This document shows positions 37,301 through 48,929 of a stretch of 64,000 nucleotides of DNA, one piece after another. Below the pieces are notes generated by a model that had not been told where the DNA came from, did not search any database, and saw only the letters and a program-made list of their open reading frames with translations. This DNA comes from Metellina segmentata (lineage: Eukaryota; Arthropoda; Arachnida; Araneae; Tetragnathidae). The stretch lies in contig OX375877.1 in assembly GCA_947359465.1 (NCBI GenBank), positions 30,298,407 through 30,362,406 on the forward strand. Reading direction: 5' to 3'. Numbering within the stretch: the stretch's first letter is position 1; each line of letters starts with the position of its first letter. The translations under genes were made by a program, and so were the position numbers.

Positions 37301-40074
37301 AAATTTAATTGTTTCTCGGGCTGTATGGCATGTGTCACCGTCTTGTTGAAACCACATGCCATCCATATCTTGCAATTAGGCACAAAAAATTGGATTATCG
37401 TGTTGCATATTTTGTATGAAAATTGCAAACTGTATCTGCCAAACCTCCTTCATTATTTTTTTAATATTGCTCAACACTGAAAACCTGTTGTTCTTTCGTT
37501 TGTCGCTCCCTTTTTTAATAACCCTGAAGTGTTAGCTGTCACGCTGTATTTTTTTTCAATGGCTACACATTAATTACTTATTACACATTAATTTACTTAT
37601 TTTTATTTGAATTTATGAAAGTGTAGTATAAAGTAATTACTGGGGTGAGTAATTTCTATTTCATAAGCTCACTGAAGCTGCAGACATAACAAGGTAAGCA
37701 ATATAATTTAAAAAACAAGGAAATTAATAAAACAATTAGGAAATTTTTGAAAATGAAAGTCTTGGTGGATCAGGGGGGTGCCAGCCAGGCAGACAACACA
37801 AAATGGTGTTTTCTGTGTATAAGCAGCAATATGCTAAAAAAGTGCTCTTACACTCCCCCAAACACCATTAAAATATAAAAAACACAAAACAAAGGAATAA
37901 AGAAAACTAGATTAAACAGCAACCGTGAGACCGATGACACCACGCCCACTTGGTGGCGATCTTTGGGCTTGGTGACACCAGTCCTCATCAAACTCAACTT
38001 TTTCTTTCCCTTTTTGTAAAAAAAAATGCACTGCAAAGAGATAGAAGAAAAAAAAACATGCTAAAGGTTTTTTCTTGTGATCTATATTCTATAATTTGTT
38101 TATGTACTTGCATCTTACTAATTTGTGTACACGTAAATGCCCATATATTAACTGCTGGCATTTGTAAAAATCAGACTGGGCTTATTTTGAGAAATCTCAT
38201 TTTTGCATGGCATTATTTGTGTATAATTTTTAGAAAATAGACTTGAAAAGTCCTTATTTTGTCTGTAGAATGTGCTTAGTAAGTCCTTATTTTTGGTTGG
38301 AAAAAATAAGTGGGAACACTGTAAGACAACTTTATAGTTGTATAAACAGCTGCTACAGATGACTAAATGGCAGCTTGCTTCTATTTTTCAACCTTAATCA
38401 ATTGGGGTATCATTTTAGCAAATCATCTACATTTATCTTATTTTCAAATATTTATAACTAAAAATTCACCAAAGGTAAATATAAATTTAGTTGAACGAAA
38501 AACTAATATTTTACAAATAAGCAATAAATTCATAGGTGATTCATTTTGCTCACTTGTGTATTTTGGCATTGTTAAAATCTATCTGAAAATTTAATACTGT
38601 CTGTCAAAAATTTTTGCTGATTCCGTCAGTCGAAAATATTTAGTTCTCATTTTAAAATTCTAATTTCTAAGTGTGTTCTTCATCTGTATAATGCTTAATT
38701 TGCACATTTCTTTGTTTTAAACAATTGATTTTACCTGGGCAACTAAAACTGTTGCTAAAATAAGGTTTAAGGGTCGCAACTCACTGGACAATTAGTGAAG
38801 TACAACCCTGATTATGACTTCTTTTCGCTGCGATTTGTCTTGTAACCTGGATGGCGCGTTTCGAGTGATTGTATAGAAAAGGCAAATCTGGGTCATGCTG
38901 CTCAAGTTGCCTCGTCCATCTCATATCTAAGAAAGCTGTAGGTTAATGACATGGCATGACTTGTAAATTGCGACTGTATAGCGGATGGTCGACCGCTGTG
39001 TGCAACTTGATGAGCAATGCTACCCCATGTGACAGGAACGGTAGAAATATATTCACCCACCAGATCACGAAACCCGGGTTGTTCGAAATTACTTGTGTTG
39101 TCTGCTTAAGAAAAGGCTATTTTAAAAAAAATTAGTCTTCAAATTCCACTATTTCACAGCCGTGTTATGTATTAAAACTACCAGGCCAGCACGGCTTTGC
39201 TCATGACAGTTCTTTTCATGTCCTTACTGATACTGAAAACATTAAAAAGAAAAAACAATAACTTTAAGAATGAGTCCCACCTCTGCCCGATATGACCCAG
39301 ATTACAATTGAAAAATTATTTTCCCTAAGAAAATCATATTTAAGGTATCGATCTGGTGTAAAATTTTCAACAGATTTCAAATCCATTTGAATTTTTACTA
39401 TCGTTAACGATCACGAAGATAGAAAACCTCAAATTGTCCTTGCCCATGACAAAGTTAAAATCAAGATAGCAAGATAAAATCAATTTAGCAAGAAAGCCAA
39501 TCAACAACGTAAATCAAAACACACTAGAATCGGAGGCACTCTCTCAAAATGGGACGTCATAACTTGCAGTTCCAAAGAACGAGAAATGCAAAATCTTTTA
39601 CTTTCTTCAATCAAGGATACGTGATGTCAGCTCCAAGAAAAGAATGAACTGATGGGAAAAAACTAATAATTTAATTTTAAAATGTTCTAGATTAAATTTT
39701 AAAATTCAGACAACATAAAATTCGCAAAAAATTAGGACTTACCTGTGTGCTAAATTTCATTATTGTAAGTGCCAAAGATTTATCACACACTAACACTTCC
39801 TTTTATAATAGTAGAGAAGGAGTACAGAGTTGGTACTTGGGTTGATGTAGGTGTCATTTCCAGGAATTATTATTATTATTTTTTTTTTTTTAATATTTAC
39901 CATTTTGTTTCTTGCTTTATTTTACACACTAAGAAAATTGGTAGAATCTTGTAGACACTAAAGTATCATTTTGTTTTTAGGCCTCTTAACAATTTACAAG
40001 AATGTTTGAACTCTTTGAAAGAGGAGATGGTGCAGCTACAGAAAAAGATTATCGACAACTCAGAAAGCACATAA
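21919..40074 (+). CDS. GOLGA3: GOLGA3 / golgin-160, complete
   Basis: Ten coding exons: 21919-22072, 22826-22998, 24943-25132, 26077-28908, 29219-29433, 31526-31804, 31909-32025, 33699-33824, 36730-36872 and 39981-40074. All introns are GT-AG and the phases join to 4,323 nt, or 1,440 residues (human about 1,500). Golgin-160 is a peripheral Golgi coiled-coil protein that acts in Golgi positioning and cargo sorting. Residues 1-445 form a Ser-rich, low-complexity head; a long coiled coil spans about 446-1390. Family matches in order are KEWFQEQL, then RLETIEADMKEREA in exon 4, IIELEKEKGKAIG across exons 4-5, LSWRLKEKSNEIIALQQKID (exon 7), the LNIPDPEVSFDE linker (exon 9), and NNLQECLNSLKEEMVQLQKK at the C-terminus. 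Exon 4 alone encodes about 65% of the protein. I chose ATG 21919 because it gives near-family length; a 5' non-coding exon is possible. Stop TAA is 40072-40074. Confidence 0.95.
23103..24334 (-). mobile_element. Degenerate mariner transposon
   Basis: Lies antisense in GOLGA3 intron 2. On the minus strand, broken frames give the mariner helix-turn-helix region (CQMWYTKFRSGDFELKDVPR, then SGRT), a second helix (NATELNISYTSVEDHL), and a decayed HDNARPH-type catalytic block (FHHDDMNPYF) near 23440-23465. A 3' terminus resembling GTGTTGGCAAATTCGTCCG is at 23106-23124. Several frameshifts and stops make it inactive. No matching 5' terminus was found. Confidence 0.85.
24335..24367. repeat. Perfect 15-bp hairpin, 3-nt loop
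   Basis: AATATTTTCTATCCA, CAA, TGGATAGAAAATATT. It sits at the presumed 5' edge of the mariner relic. Confidence 0.9.
29694..29848 (+). mobile_element. Truncated SINE nested in the hAT element
   Basis: Matches the SINE body (CTGTCGTGGCCGAAAGTTAT, TGGAAGTTTGGAGAGTGGGG, CATCTGACCGTGGTTCAAAA) but lacks the tRNA head and normal 3' end. Confidence 0.8.
30602..30805. repeat. ~110-bp internal tandem duplication in hAT element
   Basis: CTTACACATATTATTAATAC and the following block through ATCTCATT occur twice (from about 30602 and 30712), near identical. The related element at 37565-38321 has one copy only. Confidence 0.85.
31338..31361. repeat. (AT)n microsatellite
   Basis: About 12 AT units, followed by TGTATGTA, in GOLGA3 intron 5. 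Confidence 0.95.
34053..35364 (+). mobile_element. Tigger/pogo-family DNA transposon, internally deleted
   Basis: Left terminus CAGTCAGTACCGGCTATATG and right terminus (minus strand) CGGTCAGTATCGGTTATATG are inverted repeats of about 24 bp, flanked by TA duplications (34051-34052 and 35365-35366). The interior retains the CENP-B-like DDE transposase C-terminal part: IELVFLPPYSTCISQPLDQG, then FKTTYRKLLLQDMNSAID and SWNMVSQKTFSNYFRHAEF. An in-frame TAA follows QGII. The DNA-binding half and the first catalytic Asp are missing. It lies in GOLGA3 intron 8, on the gene's strand. Confidence 0.9.
35622..36220 (+). mobile_element. Non-autonomous Helitron
   Basis: 5' TCTGTACTATTATAAAAGGA, then the family block GTCCAGACAAATCTATAGGA. 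The 3' end is the hairpin CGGGCAACGCCGTG followed by CTGGCCTGCTAG. The flanking bases are not the expected A and T, so one end may be mutated or misplaced. In GOLGA3 intron 8. Confidence 0.78.
36908..37564 (-). mobile_element. Truncated mariner-type element
   Basis: TA|GGGTGTTCCAAAATTCACAC is the terminus. On the minus strand the frame at 37184-37375 reads GMWFQQDGDTCHTARETIKF, then RSCDLTPLDFLFW. These are the second and third catalytic blocks of a mariner-like DDE transposase. The first half is missing. In GOLGA3 intron 9. Confidence 0.83.
37565..38321. mobile_element. Second copy of the hAT-like element, left-truncated
   Basis: Matches 30110-31029 in order (GAATTTATGAAAGTGTA, AGCAGCAATATGCTAAAAAA, GTGTACACGTAAATGCCCAT, AAGTCCTTATTTTTGGTT) and ends TGGGAACACTG at 38321. 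It begins at the mariner boundary and lacks the left terminus. Confidence 0.8.
39178..39817 (-). mobile_element. Non-autonomous Helitron, reverse orientation
   Basis: On the minus strand, TCTCTACTATTATAAAAGGA (5' end at 39817), AATGAAATTTAGCACACAGG, and the 3' hairpin region AAAGCCGTGCTGGCCTGGTAG-like end at 39178 followed by T. In GOLGA3 intron 9, just upstream of the last exon. Confidence 0.78.
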
Positions 40075-43000
40075 GTCCCTGAACATTTTCAGGACTGATC
40101 AAAGAATTTTCATTATTCTGATACATCTTGTGTTTGAATATAAGCCCCCCTTACTTTCAAATATAGTACTGTTATTTTGTGTAGATAAGAACTAAACACC
40201 TTCGTACGATTAAGTTTTTTTAGGAGAAAAAGTGCACAGTGCTTCATTTTATGGAAACAGACTCTGCTTTTTGCATGTTGGATTGCAGTGTAAAATGCAA
40301 TGTTACCCTTGATAAACCATATCGAAATATAAACAAAATTATTTTGTAACTTATGGGTTATTGTCGAGTTTCTGCATCATATTCTATAAAGTTGTGTAAG
40401 CCATAATAAAAAGTAAATCAGGATCATTCTATCTTGGTATGTCATGGATTTAATAAAAGCTAATGGAAAAAACTTTCATATGCTTTTTACAATTCAGTTT
40501 TCTCTGATAGTTAGGCTTCAGGTTTTTTATCTCAAGAAATTTGTTTTACCCATGACTGCCATATTCTTGCATTTTTTGCATACCTAAAAAGCATTATTTT
40601 AATATTAAATTGCAATCTTTCTCATGGTTGGATATTGTGAAACTGATTATTGAATATATATCAACACTACATCTGTCTAAAATTATAATCCATATTAATT
40701 TGTTCTTTAATATGAAGTATAACTTTTATATGTGTTTGTTAAATATCAAGGTTATTTTCACCACTGGTCTAACTCTAGACTTCAGTTATTCAAAAATGAA
40801 ATTTGAATGTTGGTTTTTGATTCAGCGTATGTCTAATTATATAATTCATTATACTTTAATTTTAAATAAATATCATTTTCTTAACAATGTACATGCCTTT
40901 TTAAACATGTATAGGTGCCTCTAATATAGAAATATCATTCTTACAATGTGATGTTTTTTTGCAGTTAAAAGTGTAACATTCTCTCTAGAAAGGATGTGTC
41001 TGAATTTGAAATTTTTTAATAGTTGCAATTAACAAGTATTTTGATTATAATCAATAAATTACTTTGTGATGCAGATGCATCTTTAAAATTAATTTACTCG
41101 TGCAATTATAATTTCAGATTTGACTTTAAGCTTTTGTTGGTTCAGGTTATTGTGCATGACATTTATAAAAGATTATTCCTCATTTAAAAAAATTGTTTGC
41201 ATTGATGTTAAATTTTAGAAAATCTATGTAATGAAACTACTATTTTTAACTTCTAAGAGTTATTTTACTTAATGAAGAAGCTCAAGATTTCCTGTAACTT
41301 CAAAAGAAAAGAAAATTGTATTTTATGTATATTGTAACAATGCATATTGCGTTATGCATTTTATAGATTTTCAAAAGCATGAACTATAAATATTTAATTT
41401 ATTCAGACATGAGTTTTCCTTTAGTACTCTCCATACCTTGTAGTTTTGTACTTGTGTAATTTTTAAAGACGCTTGTATCTCCTAAATTGTGATCCTAGTT
41501 GGGGGATATTTACGAAAAACTAGTCACAGTTGCAGAATTCAATTTTCATTAAATGAACAAAATAAATTTTTAAAATCTAGATAAGTATTTATCATGATGT
41601 CAAAGTGAACATTCATTAAAAACTTTATATTTGTGATATCAAATTAGTGCTTTTTATAGCAGTGCTTTAAAGTGAAACCGAATGCAAGTTCTAATCTTCA
41701 GTCTTCCATGAACTATAACAAATAAATGTATTTTATTTTCTTGTTTATGTTATTGTTTATTGTGTATATCTTTTTTATCATGCTCTGCTGAAACTAAAAT
41801 ATTGTATTTGAAATTTTAGTATTCAACTGCACAAAAATGCTATTGTCAATCGGTGAGCTATTAGAAATGTGAAACACTGAATAGAACTTTTAAATTATCA
41901 GGCGTATATTTAATTTATGCTTAATTTGTTATTTATATAAATTATTTTTTCACTGCAGTATTTTCAATTATTTCATTTGAGCGATTTTATGGTATAATTT
42001 ATAATTTTATATAATTCTTGTTCGAATAAATGTGCTGTAAATGAGTTGAAAAGAGAGGTAAATATAAAATAAGCTTTTTGTTAGTTCATGAAAATAATGC
42101 AGTTTGAGGGCACTGTCCTCAAAACTTCTGTACTATATTTATTTGATTGTTATGTAAGCTTTTTTTGTTATTTGTGCTTTTAAAAGTTTATGATTAATAT
42201 TGAAATAATGTGTTTAATATATCATTAAAAACTGCACCTTACCTCGATATTTGTGAAATGGTTAGAACTAGGCCTTTATAAAGTTGGGAATACTCTTCCA
42301 TGAGGGGACCAAACTAAATCTTTCTTTTTGGTGTGAAGTAGGAACAATTGAGGTTTCAATCATAGTTAAATTGAATTTATGTTCTCAACCAGAGCACTTG
42401 GTGTGTGATTCCAGGAGTCATGAAAAATCTATTTCTGGGCGAAAAGTATGAAGCAATAATTTGCAAGTTGGTTTACACATTACTAGCATTCCCAAGCTTT
42501 TAATTTTTTGAATATTTTATTTCCATCAATGTTCAGAGAATACTTGTGCTAATTTAAAGAACAAATAAAGGAAATGTGAATCTCCCCTAGTTGTTTAAGG
42601 CACAAAACAACTTTATTAATATTTTTGAAAAGTTTGGACTGATACAGCCAATAAAATTAAAAAGGTGAGATGAAAATGCTTCAATGCTTACTTTAACCAA
42701 ACGCATCAAAGAACTATGCTGATACTATAGCTAATTTATTGAAATATTTTAATTGCTAAACATACATTGTGTGTGTGAATAATGCTGACACATTTAATGA
42801 CAAAATAGTGTAAAAACAGTTGTTTGCAATGAAAAGCACAAGATATATTTTCCAGCCAAATTGAAATTTGTATTTAAAGGCATGAATTTATCTAATTTGT
42901 TTTGCGATTTTCTACATGAAATACCTGTGTTTCTCTGAACATTTAGATGATACCTGTCTTTGAACATAATAAGCTGTTTGAAAAAATATTTTATTTTATA

Positions 43001-43566
43001 AACTGTTTTGATAAGCGTGAAATCCATATAAATTTCCACCACAAAAATTGTACTTTTTACTATAAAAATGTGTAAATGTTTTCAGGATATTTAAATAACT
43101 TCAGTGTACAAAAGGAGTGTTCTGTTGGTGTAACAAAAGTAGGCTTCCAAAAAGCCTAGAAAGTTATCATGTTAGAATAATAAAAATGTGTATTGCTACT
43201 GGCCAATGCCCCCCTAGCTGTACCTTACACTTTTCGATAAGCAGCACTGCCCAGATTATGTTGCTGCATATTGCTATTTCTCGTACGCACCAGAAAAGTG
43301 TGATTTAAAAAGTTTAGAATTAAAATAAAATGAGTTTTTGCATTTTTATTTTACTAATAGAACAAAGAAGCATTTCTTCCCTTTGATTCAGTTTCTCTTT
43401 GAAAAGCTTTTTGTCTACTCTAAAGATCTCAAATATCATTGGTTCCTTGAAATATATTTATTTGTGTTAATGGCTTAAAAATTTTATATGTATTGAACGA
43501 ATGAATCAAGGTGGCTTGAACCTGTATGAAGTATTACTATGTATGAAAAATAAAATTATTTATATT
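40075..43566 (+). other. GOLGA3 3' UTR and AT-rich flank
   Basis: AATAAA hexamers at 40405-40410 and 40452-40457 would give a 3' UTR of about 350-400 bases. Others occur as far as 43549. No mobile element or gene was recognised in this stretch. Confidence 0.5.
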
Positions 43567-43678
43567 TATATCACCTTTGTCTTTTATTTTAGTTGTACTA
43601 ATTTAATGAAGTTGTTTTATAATTCTTAATTTAAATTAATGATATTCATGTTCAATAGATTCCTTATTAATCACAGAC

Positions 43679-43937
43679 TACTGGATATGTCTTCCATGTC
43701 GGGGCAAAAGGGGTCAATTCTGAGTTTTGACGAGTCCAAAGGATTCAAGTGCATCGTTAATTTTACAATATATAATGCCTTAAATCGAAACTAAATGTGT
43801 CTAATTTATAATTATTTGTATTATGCATGCTTCTTTTTCTTCCTGAATATTTGAGTAAAATTTCAACTTGATTCTGAAAAGTAGATATTTTGACTTAATC
43901 CCTTTTTTCCCTGACATGGAAGATATAAGACAGTTTC
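43679..43937. mobile_element. Short MITE-like inverted-repeat element
   Basis: TATGTCTTCCATGTCGGGGC at 43688 pairs with its reverse complement near 43903-43932 (TATATCTTCCATGTCAGGGA on the minus strand). Arms are about 33 bp, 85% or so alike. No open frame. The exact ends and duplication are unclear. Confidence 0.6.
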
Positions 43938-44327
43938 CACGTGTCTACCTAAAAATGTGCTGACGGTTCGTAAAATCTTAAGTCTTAGTTTTTGAAACAA
44001 CACTTGTTCATAAACATGAATACGATGATCAAGGATAGTCGCCTAAGGTCAAGGATCATCGAAATCAGCATATATATGTACGCTAGCGAAAACTCGATGG
44101 TTTTAAAACTAGGTCCGAATGGCCTGTTGTGTTGCTTCAGTAAGACGAATAAAATAATTACCTTGCCAAAAAGAAAAATTTTACTTTCAGAAAATTTTTC
44201 CAGAGAGAAACTTGCTTTTGTTTGGCAATGTGAAAACGCAGGATATGAAACAAAATGTTTACTTTACGATTCCTTTTTTACGTCATTATTTTACAATAAC
44301 AGTTCAATGGTGCGACCATTAGCATAA

Positions 44328-44876
44328 GGCCCCGTTCACATGAGGCGCGTTTGGCGAGGCTATCAGGATCAGGCCCTGATTTACCATTAGGCCCCCATAA
44401 TTTAGAGGGCCCCTAAGTTTCAAAAGTATCTAAAAGTTTTTAAGTAGCTACATAAATTATTGGGTATTTACGTAAATGTCCGTCGACCGTTTCCCCCACT
44501 AACACATTCTTGTAATTACATTAATTATCTAACTATTATGTTTTTAATTTTCATCTGCTTTATTTTGTTTTGCCAAGAGTTATAAGTAATGTCACGATTT
44601 TCTCAAACTTTTTGGTGACATCTGTGAAACGGTCAAAAGTCAAATACGTAAGTACCAATTATTGTTATAAAATTAGTTTTTGTGATGAACAAACATGGGG
44701 GGGGCTCTTCCTGCGGGTTGTGCCTACTATACCAAATTTTCTAAATCGGGCCCTGATCAGGGTCCCGCTCTTCAAGGTCGCAAAGTTTAATTAGAGGAAT
44801 AAATAAACACAATTTAATAGCGGGACCTCTCTAGCCTCGCCATACGCGCGTTGAAACGCCTCATGTGAACGCGGCC
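44328..44876. mobile_element. PIF/Harbinger-like MITE
   Basis: Termini GGCCCCGTTCACATGAGGCG (44328) and, on the minus strand, GGCCGCGTTCACATGAGGCG (44876). They are flanked by TAA on both sides (44325-44327 and 44877-44879), the TWA-type duplication of Harbinger elements. No transposase. Confidence 0.8.
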
Positions 44877-45652
44877 TAAATGCACGCTAGACAGCGTAGT
44901 TGGCGGAATTTTTCGCGACTACGGTTTGGAGCGCTAGATCATCCTTCCTTTGTTGGAACCCAGCAATTGAAAGGCTGGTTTTGCAAGCTTGCATTTATGT
45001 TGGCGGTAGCACCTTTGAGCAGCTATTGTAAATAAACTTTTTGTTCAATTTCCTGCGCAATTATTTTGCTTGTGCCTAAGCACCATGTATTGCTATGCAA
45101 AACTGATTCCTTTAATGTGTTCTCAGACACCCCTTTAAATTTGTCCCATGAGTTCCGAGTCATCCTGTATTTTAATGTTCTGCTGAAGCGGGTTGATTCA
45201 CGTGGCTTTGAACAAGTCTATTCGTCAAATTAATTGGCGAAACAAATGGAACATATGGCCGCATATTTTTCGTTTGGTAGCCCTTTCCCCTTTACGAGCT
45301 TATACTGCCTTTCAGAAATGGACTTCCCTAAGGTCATCTGCCTTCTCACATTTTTTTAATTTGTAATTTTCATCTTAAGCACTCAAATGAATGATCTTGG
45401 TAGCTCCCTCTAGTTCTAAGTAAAAAAAAAAAACGATTTTTCAAAGGAACGAAGCAGGGGTAATTGGTAATTATTAAGCAAATCAGTTGTTACAAAACAA
45501 AGCAACGCCGTTTCTATACTAAATTTGGTAAAAGTAATGTCATGAAAAGATTTATAGCGTCAAGTACCAACAAAGAGAGCGAGAAGTTTGTTCAATTTAC
45601 ATGATGTGAATTGAGTGCAAAATACTATAACCAATTTCGCCTTCAAATTCTT

Positions 45653-45831
45653 TTGGGTTGGCGTGGAAGTTTGGAGAGTGGGGTGCCAGTTCAGGTGTTG
45701 CTTCGTCATCTGACCGTGGTTCAAAATTACGAGGTGTTGTCTTCGAATCTTTCCCTTAAGGGACTGATTCCGGACCGTCGTCAATAGCCCGTTGTGTTGC
45801 TCTAGTACGACGTTAACTAAAATTACCATTA
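45653..45831 (+). mobile_element. 5'-truncated SINE with 13-bp target duplication
   Basis: Body from TTGGGTTGGCGTGGAAGTTT to the 3' end AACTAAAATTACCATTA. The perfect duplication CCTTCAAATTCTT lies at 45640-45652 and 45832-45844. The tRNA head is missing, so it cannot be transcribed from its own promoter. Confidence 0.92.
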
Positions 45832-46074
45832 CCTTCAAATTCTTCGATGCTTTTATTACAAGTTGAAGGAGTGTGCGAAGAGAAAAATACTTTTTGACAT
45901 TTGGTATCTATAAAATCTAGAATTGTCAAGATAAGACAGTTTTACCGCAATTTCTGATAAACGTATGGAAAAAACTCGTCCCCCATCAGAAATCTTAGGT
46001 ACCACAAAAAGTTCGTGCTGAGGTGCTTTATTACAGCTTAGATTCTGAGGGGGTAGGTAGATATATGAAATTTT

Positions 46075-46240
46075 GTCGTACTGGAACAACACAGCGGGTT
46101 ATGGCGACGGTCCGGGATCAATCCCGAAGGCAAAGATCCGAGGGTAACAACTTCTAATTTTGAATCACGTTCAGATGACGAGGTAAACATCTGAGCTGAC
46201 AACCCACTCTCCAATTTTCTACACCACTCCAACGTGAGGA
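46075..46240 (-). mobile_element. Diverged, truncated SINE
   Basis: Reverse complement of the family body: CGTACTGGAACAACACAGCG, GACGGTCCGGGATCAATCCC, TCAGATGACGAGG and ACCCACTCTCCAA. Head absent. Confidence 0.78.
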
Positions 46241-46329
46241 CATTTGAGACCTGCTGAACTAAAGGTAGGCTTGAATTACATACTAATCAATAATACATAC
46301 GCTGAAGTACCAAAAGCCATGGTATATAT

Positions 46330-47030
46330 ACGTGTATGACCTCCTCTAGTACGACGAAGTTCAGCAAAACGACGTGGTATCGATCCGAGGTCAACAATCG
46401 ATCCGACAGTTGAAAAGAAGTCTTCTGGAGACATGTACCATGCCGTCTGAATGTAAGACGTTCCAGTTCCTTAATATTATTAGGCGTGGGATCTTGAGGG
46501 GAATTAACCTATATGTCTCATAAATGTTCCAATGTGTTCCTATGGGGGTTCCATCGGGTTCATTCTGAGGGTAATGTGGAAACCACATCATCACTCAGAA
46601 TTATCCGGAACCAATTTTGAACAATTGAGGTTCATGGACGTGGGAGGACATCTTTGTCCAAGAAAATCTCATTGTTGTTGGGGAACACGAACACCATGAA
46701 AAATTGCAGATGATCACTCAGCAGAGGAACAAAGCGATTACCGGTTAATGATGTGTTGGCGAGGACCGGAGAACCCAAACCGTGCCACGTAAACATACCC
46801 TCACACGAGTATGGAACATCCACCAGTTTGCAAGGTGCCTTGTTGACAGCTTGGGTACATGACTTCGAGGGATCTGCGTCACAACCAAATTTTATCACTT
46901 TTATCTCAACAACTGTTAGTATGACTAATCGGAGTACACGTAACTTCCAGAGGTCAATAACCGTGTTCAAGAGCCCAGATGATGTGGAATGTCCGATGCT
47001 GTGGAAAAAGCAAGGCAACTTGAGTGGGTA
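46330..47030 (-). mobile_element. Degenerate Tc1-like transposon
   Basis: On the minus strand the frame at 46632-47018 includes PYSCEGMFTWHGLGSPVL, then LSDHLQFFMVFVFPNNNEIF, which match the Tc1 WG.F...GPL and HL.P blocks. After a frameshift, WFPHYPQNEPDGTPI is a decayed WPP.SPDLNPIE block. The second catalytic Asp region is mutated and the HTH region is missing or unreadable. Confidence 0.78.
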
Positions 47031-47422
47031 TCTTTTGCTCTCTCATACCTGATATCGACTCTAAATTACTCTGGAGTATCCTGATGTCTCTGGTATACCT
47101 CGTGAAGTGAAAGTGGATGTTAACTCAGTCGCTTATCTGTTAACATGGGCAATCGTGGTCATATGCCGATGACTGCGTTCCTTCAGAACCCGTGGTCGGC
47201 CTCTGCAAATGCCACTGGGCATGATAGGTGTCAATGCCCTAGATGCTACATACATAGTTTTAATAACATAGTTTTTATTAACCTTTTGAAATTTAAACAT
47301 TAACAAGAACAGACTTATCCCGTTAGTCGGGATCTTTTTAGTTCAACGAAGCACGCGAAAATATTATTCGGGCAACTAATAAATTTTGTGTTCAACAGTT
47401 CTTCCTCTTAAACCTTCTAATA

Positions 47423-48170
47423 CAAGCGCCTCAGCGTACAGCGTAAGTGTCCGACAAGTTGACTCTGATTGGCTGGTATGATCATGTGACCTCTGAGACG
47501 TAAAGGTGTTTCATTTGGCTATTTATCTACGTTTTGGCGCAGATCTCTTTGACTGATAGGAACGGTTTTCGAAAGGTTTAAACATTTTGAACCTTTTTTT
47601 GAACTGAAAATTGTATCTTATATCTTACTTATATGTTAATAATTATATAAGTTAGTGTTTTATGTATGCTTTTTGTTACATCAGAATGGTCCTAAACCAG
47701 GGATGGATACGACACCATCATCCTAAAGCAAAGGGGACGGCAGAGGGGCGGAAAAATATCAACTGGTAGTGAGTTCAGGAGTGGTTCTTAGATTATTTAT
47801 GTAAAATCAACGGAAGCTTGGGAAAATATAAAAAGGGTATTAAACATTAGGAAAAGTAATTTAGAATCAAAAGGAATTAAATTGGAATTTTTTTTAAATA
47901 ATTTGGAGGATCTTAAAATATTTCCGCTAGCTGGGTTCGAACTCGGGAAGTCACCCTCCACTGCCGACGCCAACCTGAAGGTAAGTGACTTTAGCCATTA
48001 GGCCAACGTTGCTTCTCGAAAAGAAGCTCTTTAAAAGAAGAATTCATTTTTGCTTCCCCTTAGTATATAAGTTGGCGAGAAATACTACTAACAACAACCA
48101 TACAACATATATATGAGGAGCCAATCAGAGTCAACTTGTCGGACACTTACGCTGTACGCTGATGCTCTAG
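47423..48170. mobile_element. MULE-like MITE with long perfect inverted repeats
   Basis: Left arm 47431-47474 and right arm 48119-48162 are perfect 44-bp inverted repeats; outer bases (CAAGCGCC / CTAGAGCA) extend them imperfectly. CTTCTAATA lies on both sides (47414-47422 and 48172-48180), a 9-bp duplication with one extra base at the right. Long arms plus a 9-bp duplication suggest Mutator-like elements. The interior has no transposase but includes a tRNA-like stretch on the minus strand (47930-48020: TGGCCTAATGGCTAAAGTCA, then GAGTTCGAACCCAGCT). Confidence 0.8.
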
Positions 48171-48187
48171 TCTTCTAATAGTTTAAG

Positions 48188-48360
48188 TGGGGTGCCAGTT
48201 CAGGTGTTGCTTCGTCATCTGACCGTGGTTCAAAATTACGAGGTGTTGTCCTCGGACCTTTCCCTCAAGGGACTGATCCCGGTCCGGGACTGATCCCGGA
48301 CCGTCGTCAATAGCCCGTTGTGTTGCTCTAGTACGACGTTAACTAAAATTACCATTACCA
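48188..48360 (+). mobile_element. 5'-truncated SINE with 14-bp target duplication
   Basis: TCTAATAGTTTAAG occurs at 48174-48187 and 48361-48374. The copy has an internal repeat of GGACTGATCCCGG around 48279-48300. It inserted immediately beside the MULE-like MITE. Confidence 0.92.
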
Positions 48361-48529
48361 TCTAATAGTTTAAGAGTTCGTTTTACTTGTACCAGCGCAT
48401 GCGAATTGGGTGGTACGTCAGTGTTAGCTATATGCGTTGTCCTTGGTGCGCACGTAACACCGTGGAATATTCGCATAACTTCGAAATCGTGCGTCCCATC
48501 CGTCTGACTCCCAGTACCATGCCATCGTC

Positions 48530-48692
48530 TAACCATGGTTCAAAAGTAAGAGGTGCTGTCCTAGAATATTTTCTAGCTAAGGTGTGCTTGTCATCTGACC
48601 ATGTTTCAAAGTTAGGAACTGTCGTCCTCGGATTTTTCGCATACAGATTTGTCCCTGACCATCGCCAATTACCAGTTGTCTTGGGACATTAA
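48530..48692 (+). repeat. Degenerate SINE body fragments
   Basis: Two partial matches in a row: CCATGGTTCAAAAGTAAGAG, then CATCTGACCATGTTTCAAAG with GTCCTCGGATTTTTC. A further trace at 48890-48925 (GATTGGTCCCGGACCATCGC) follows. Confidence 0.6.
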
Positions 48693-48929
48693 CTTTTTGA
48701 CTACTGCTATAGATATAACTGGCGCGATTCATTCTTGGAGCAATTCTTATAACTTTCAAGGTACAACTGTTGCACCAACCATAGTCTAAATTCTTTCTTG
48801 GTGGGATTATTTGCAATTGCTTTGCCGGCCGTTACTTGTCTATCGTCTAAAGGTTAATCCTTCTCCCTTAACACGGATTTTTCTTTCGGATTGGTCCCGG
48901 ACCATCGCTAATAACCGTCGTGTTCTTCC

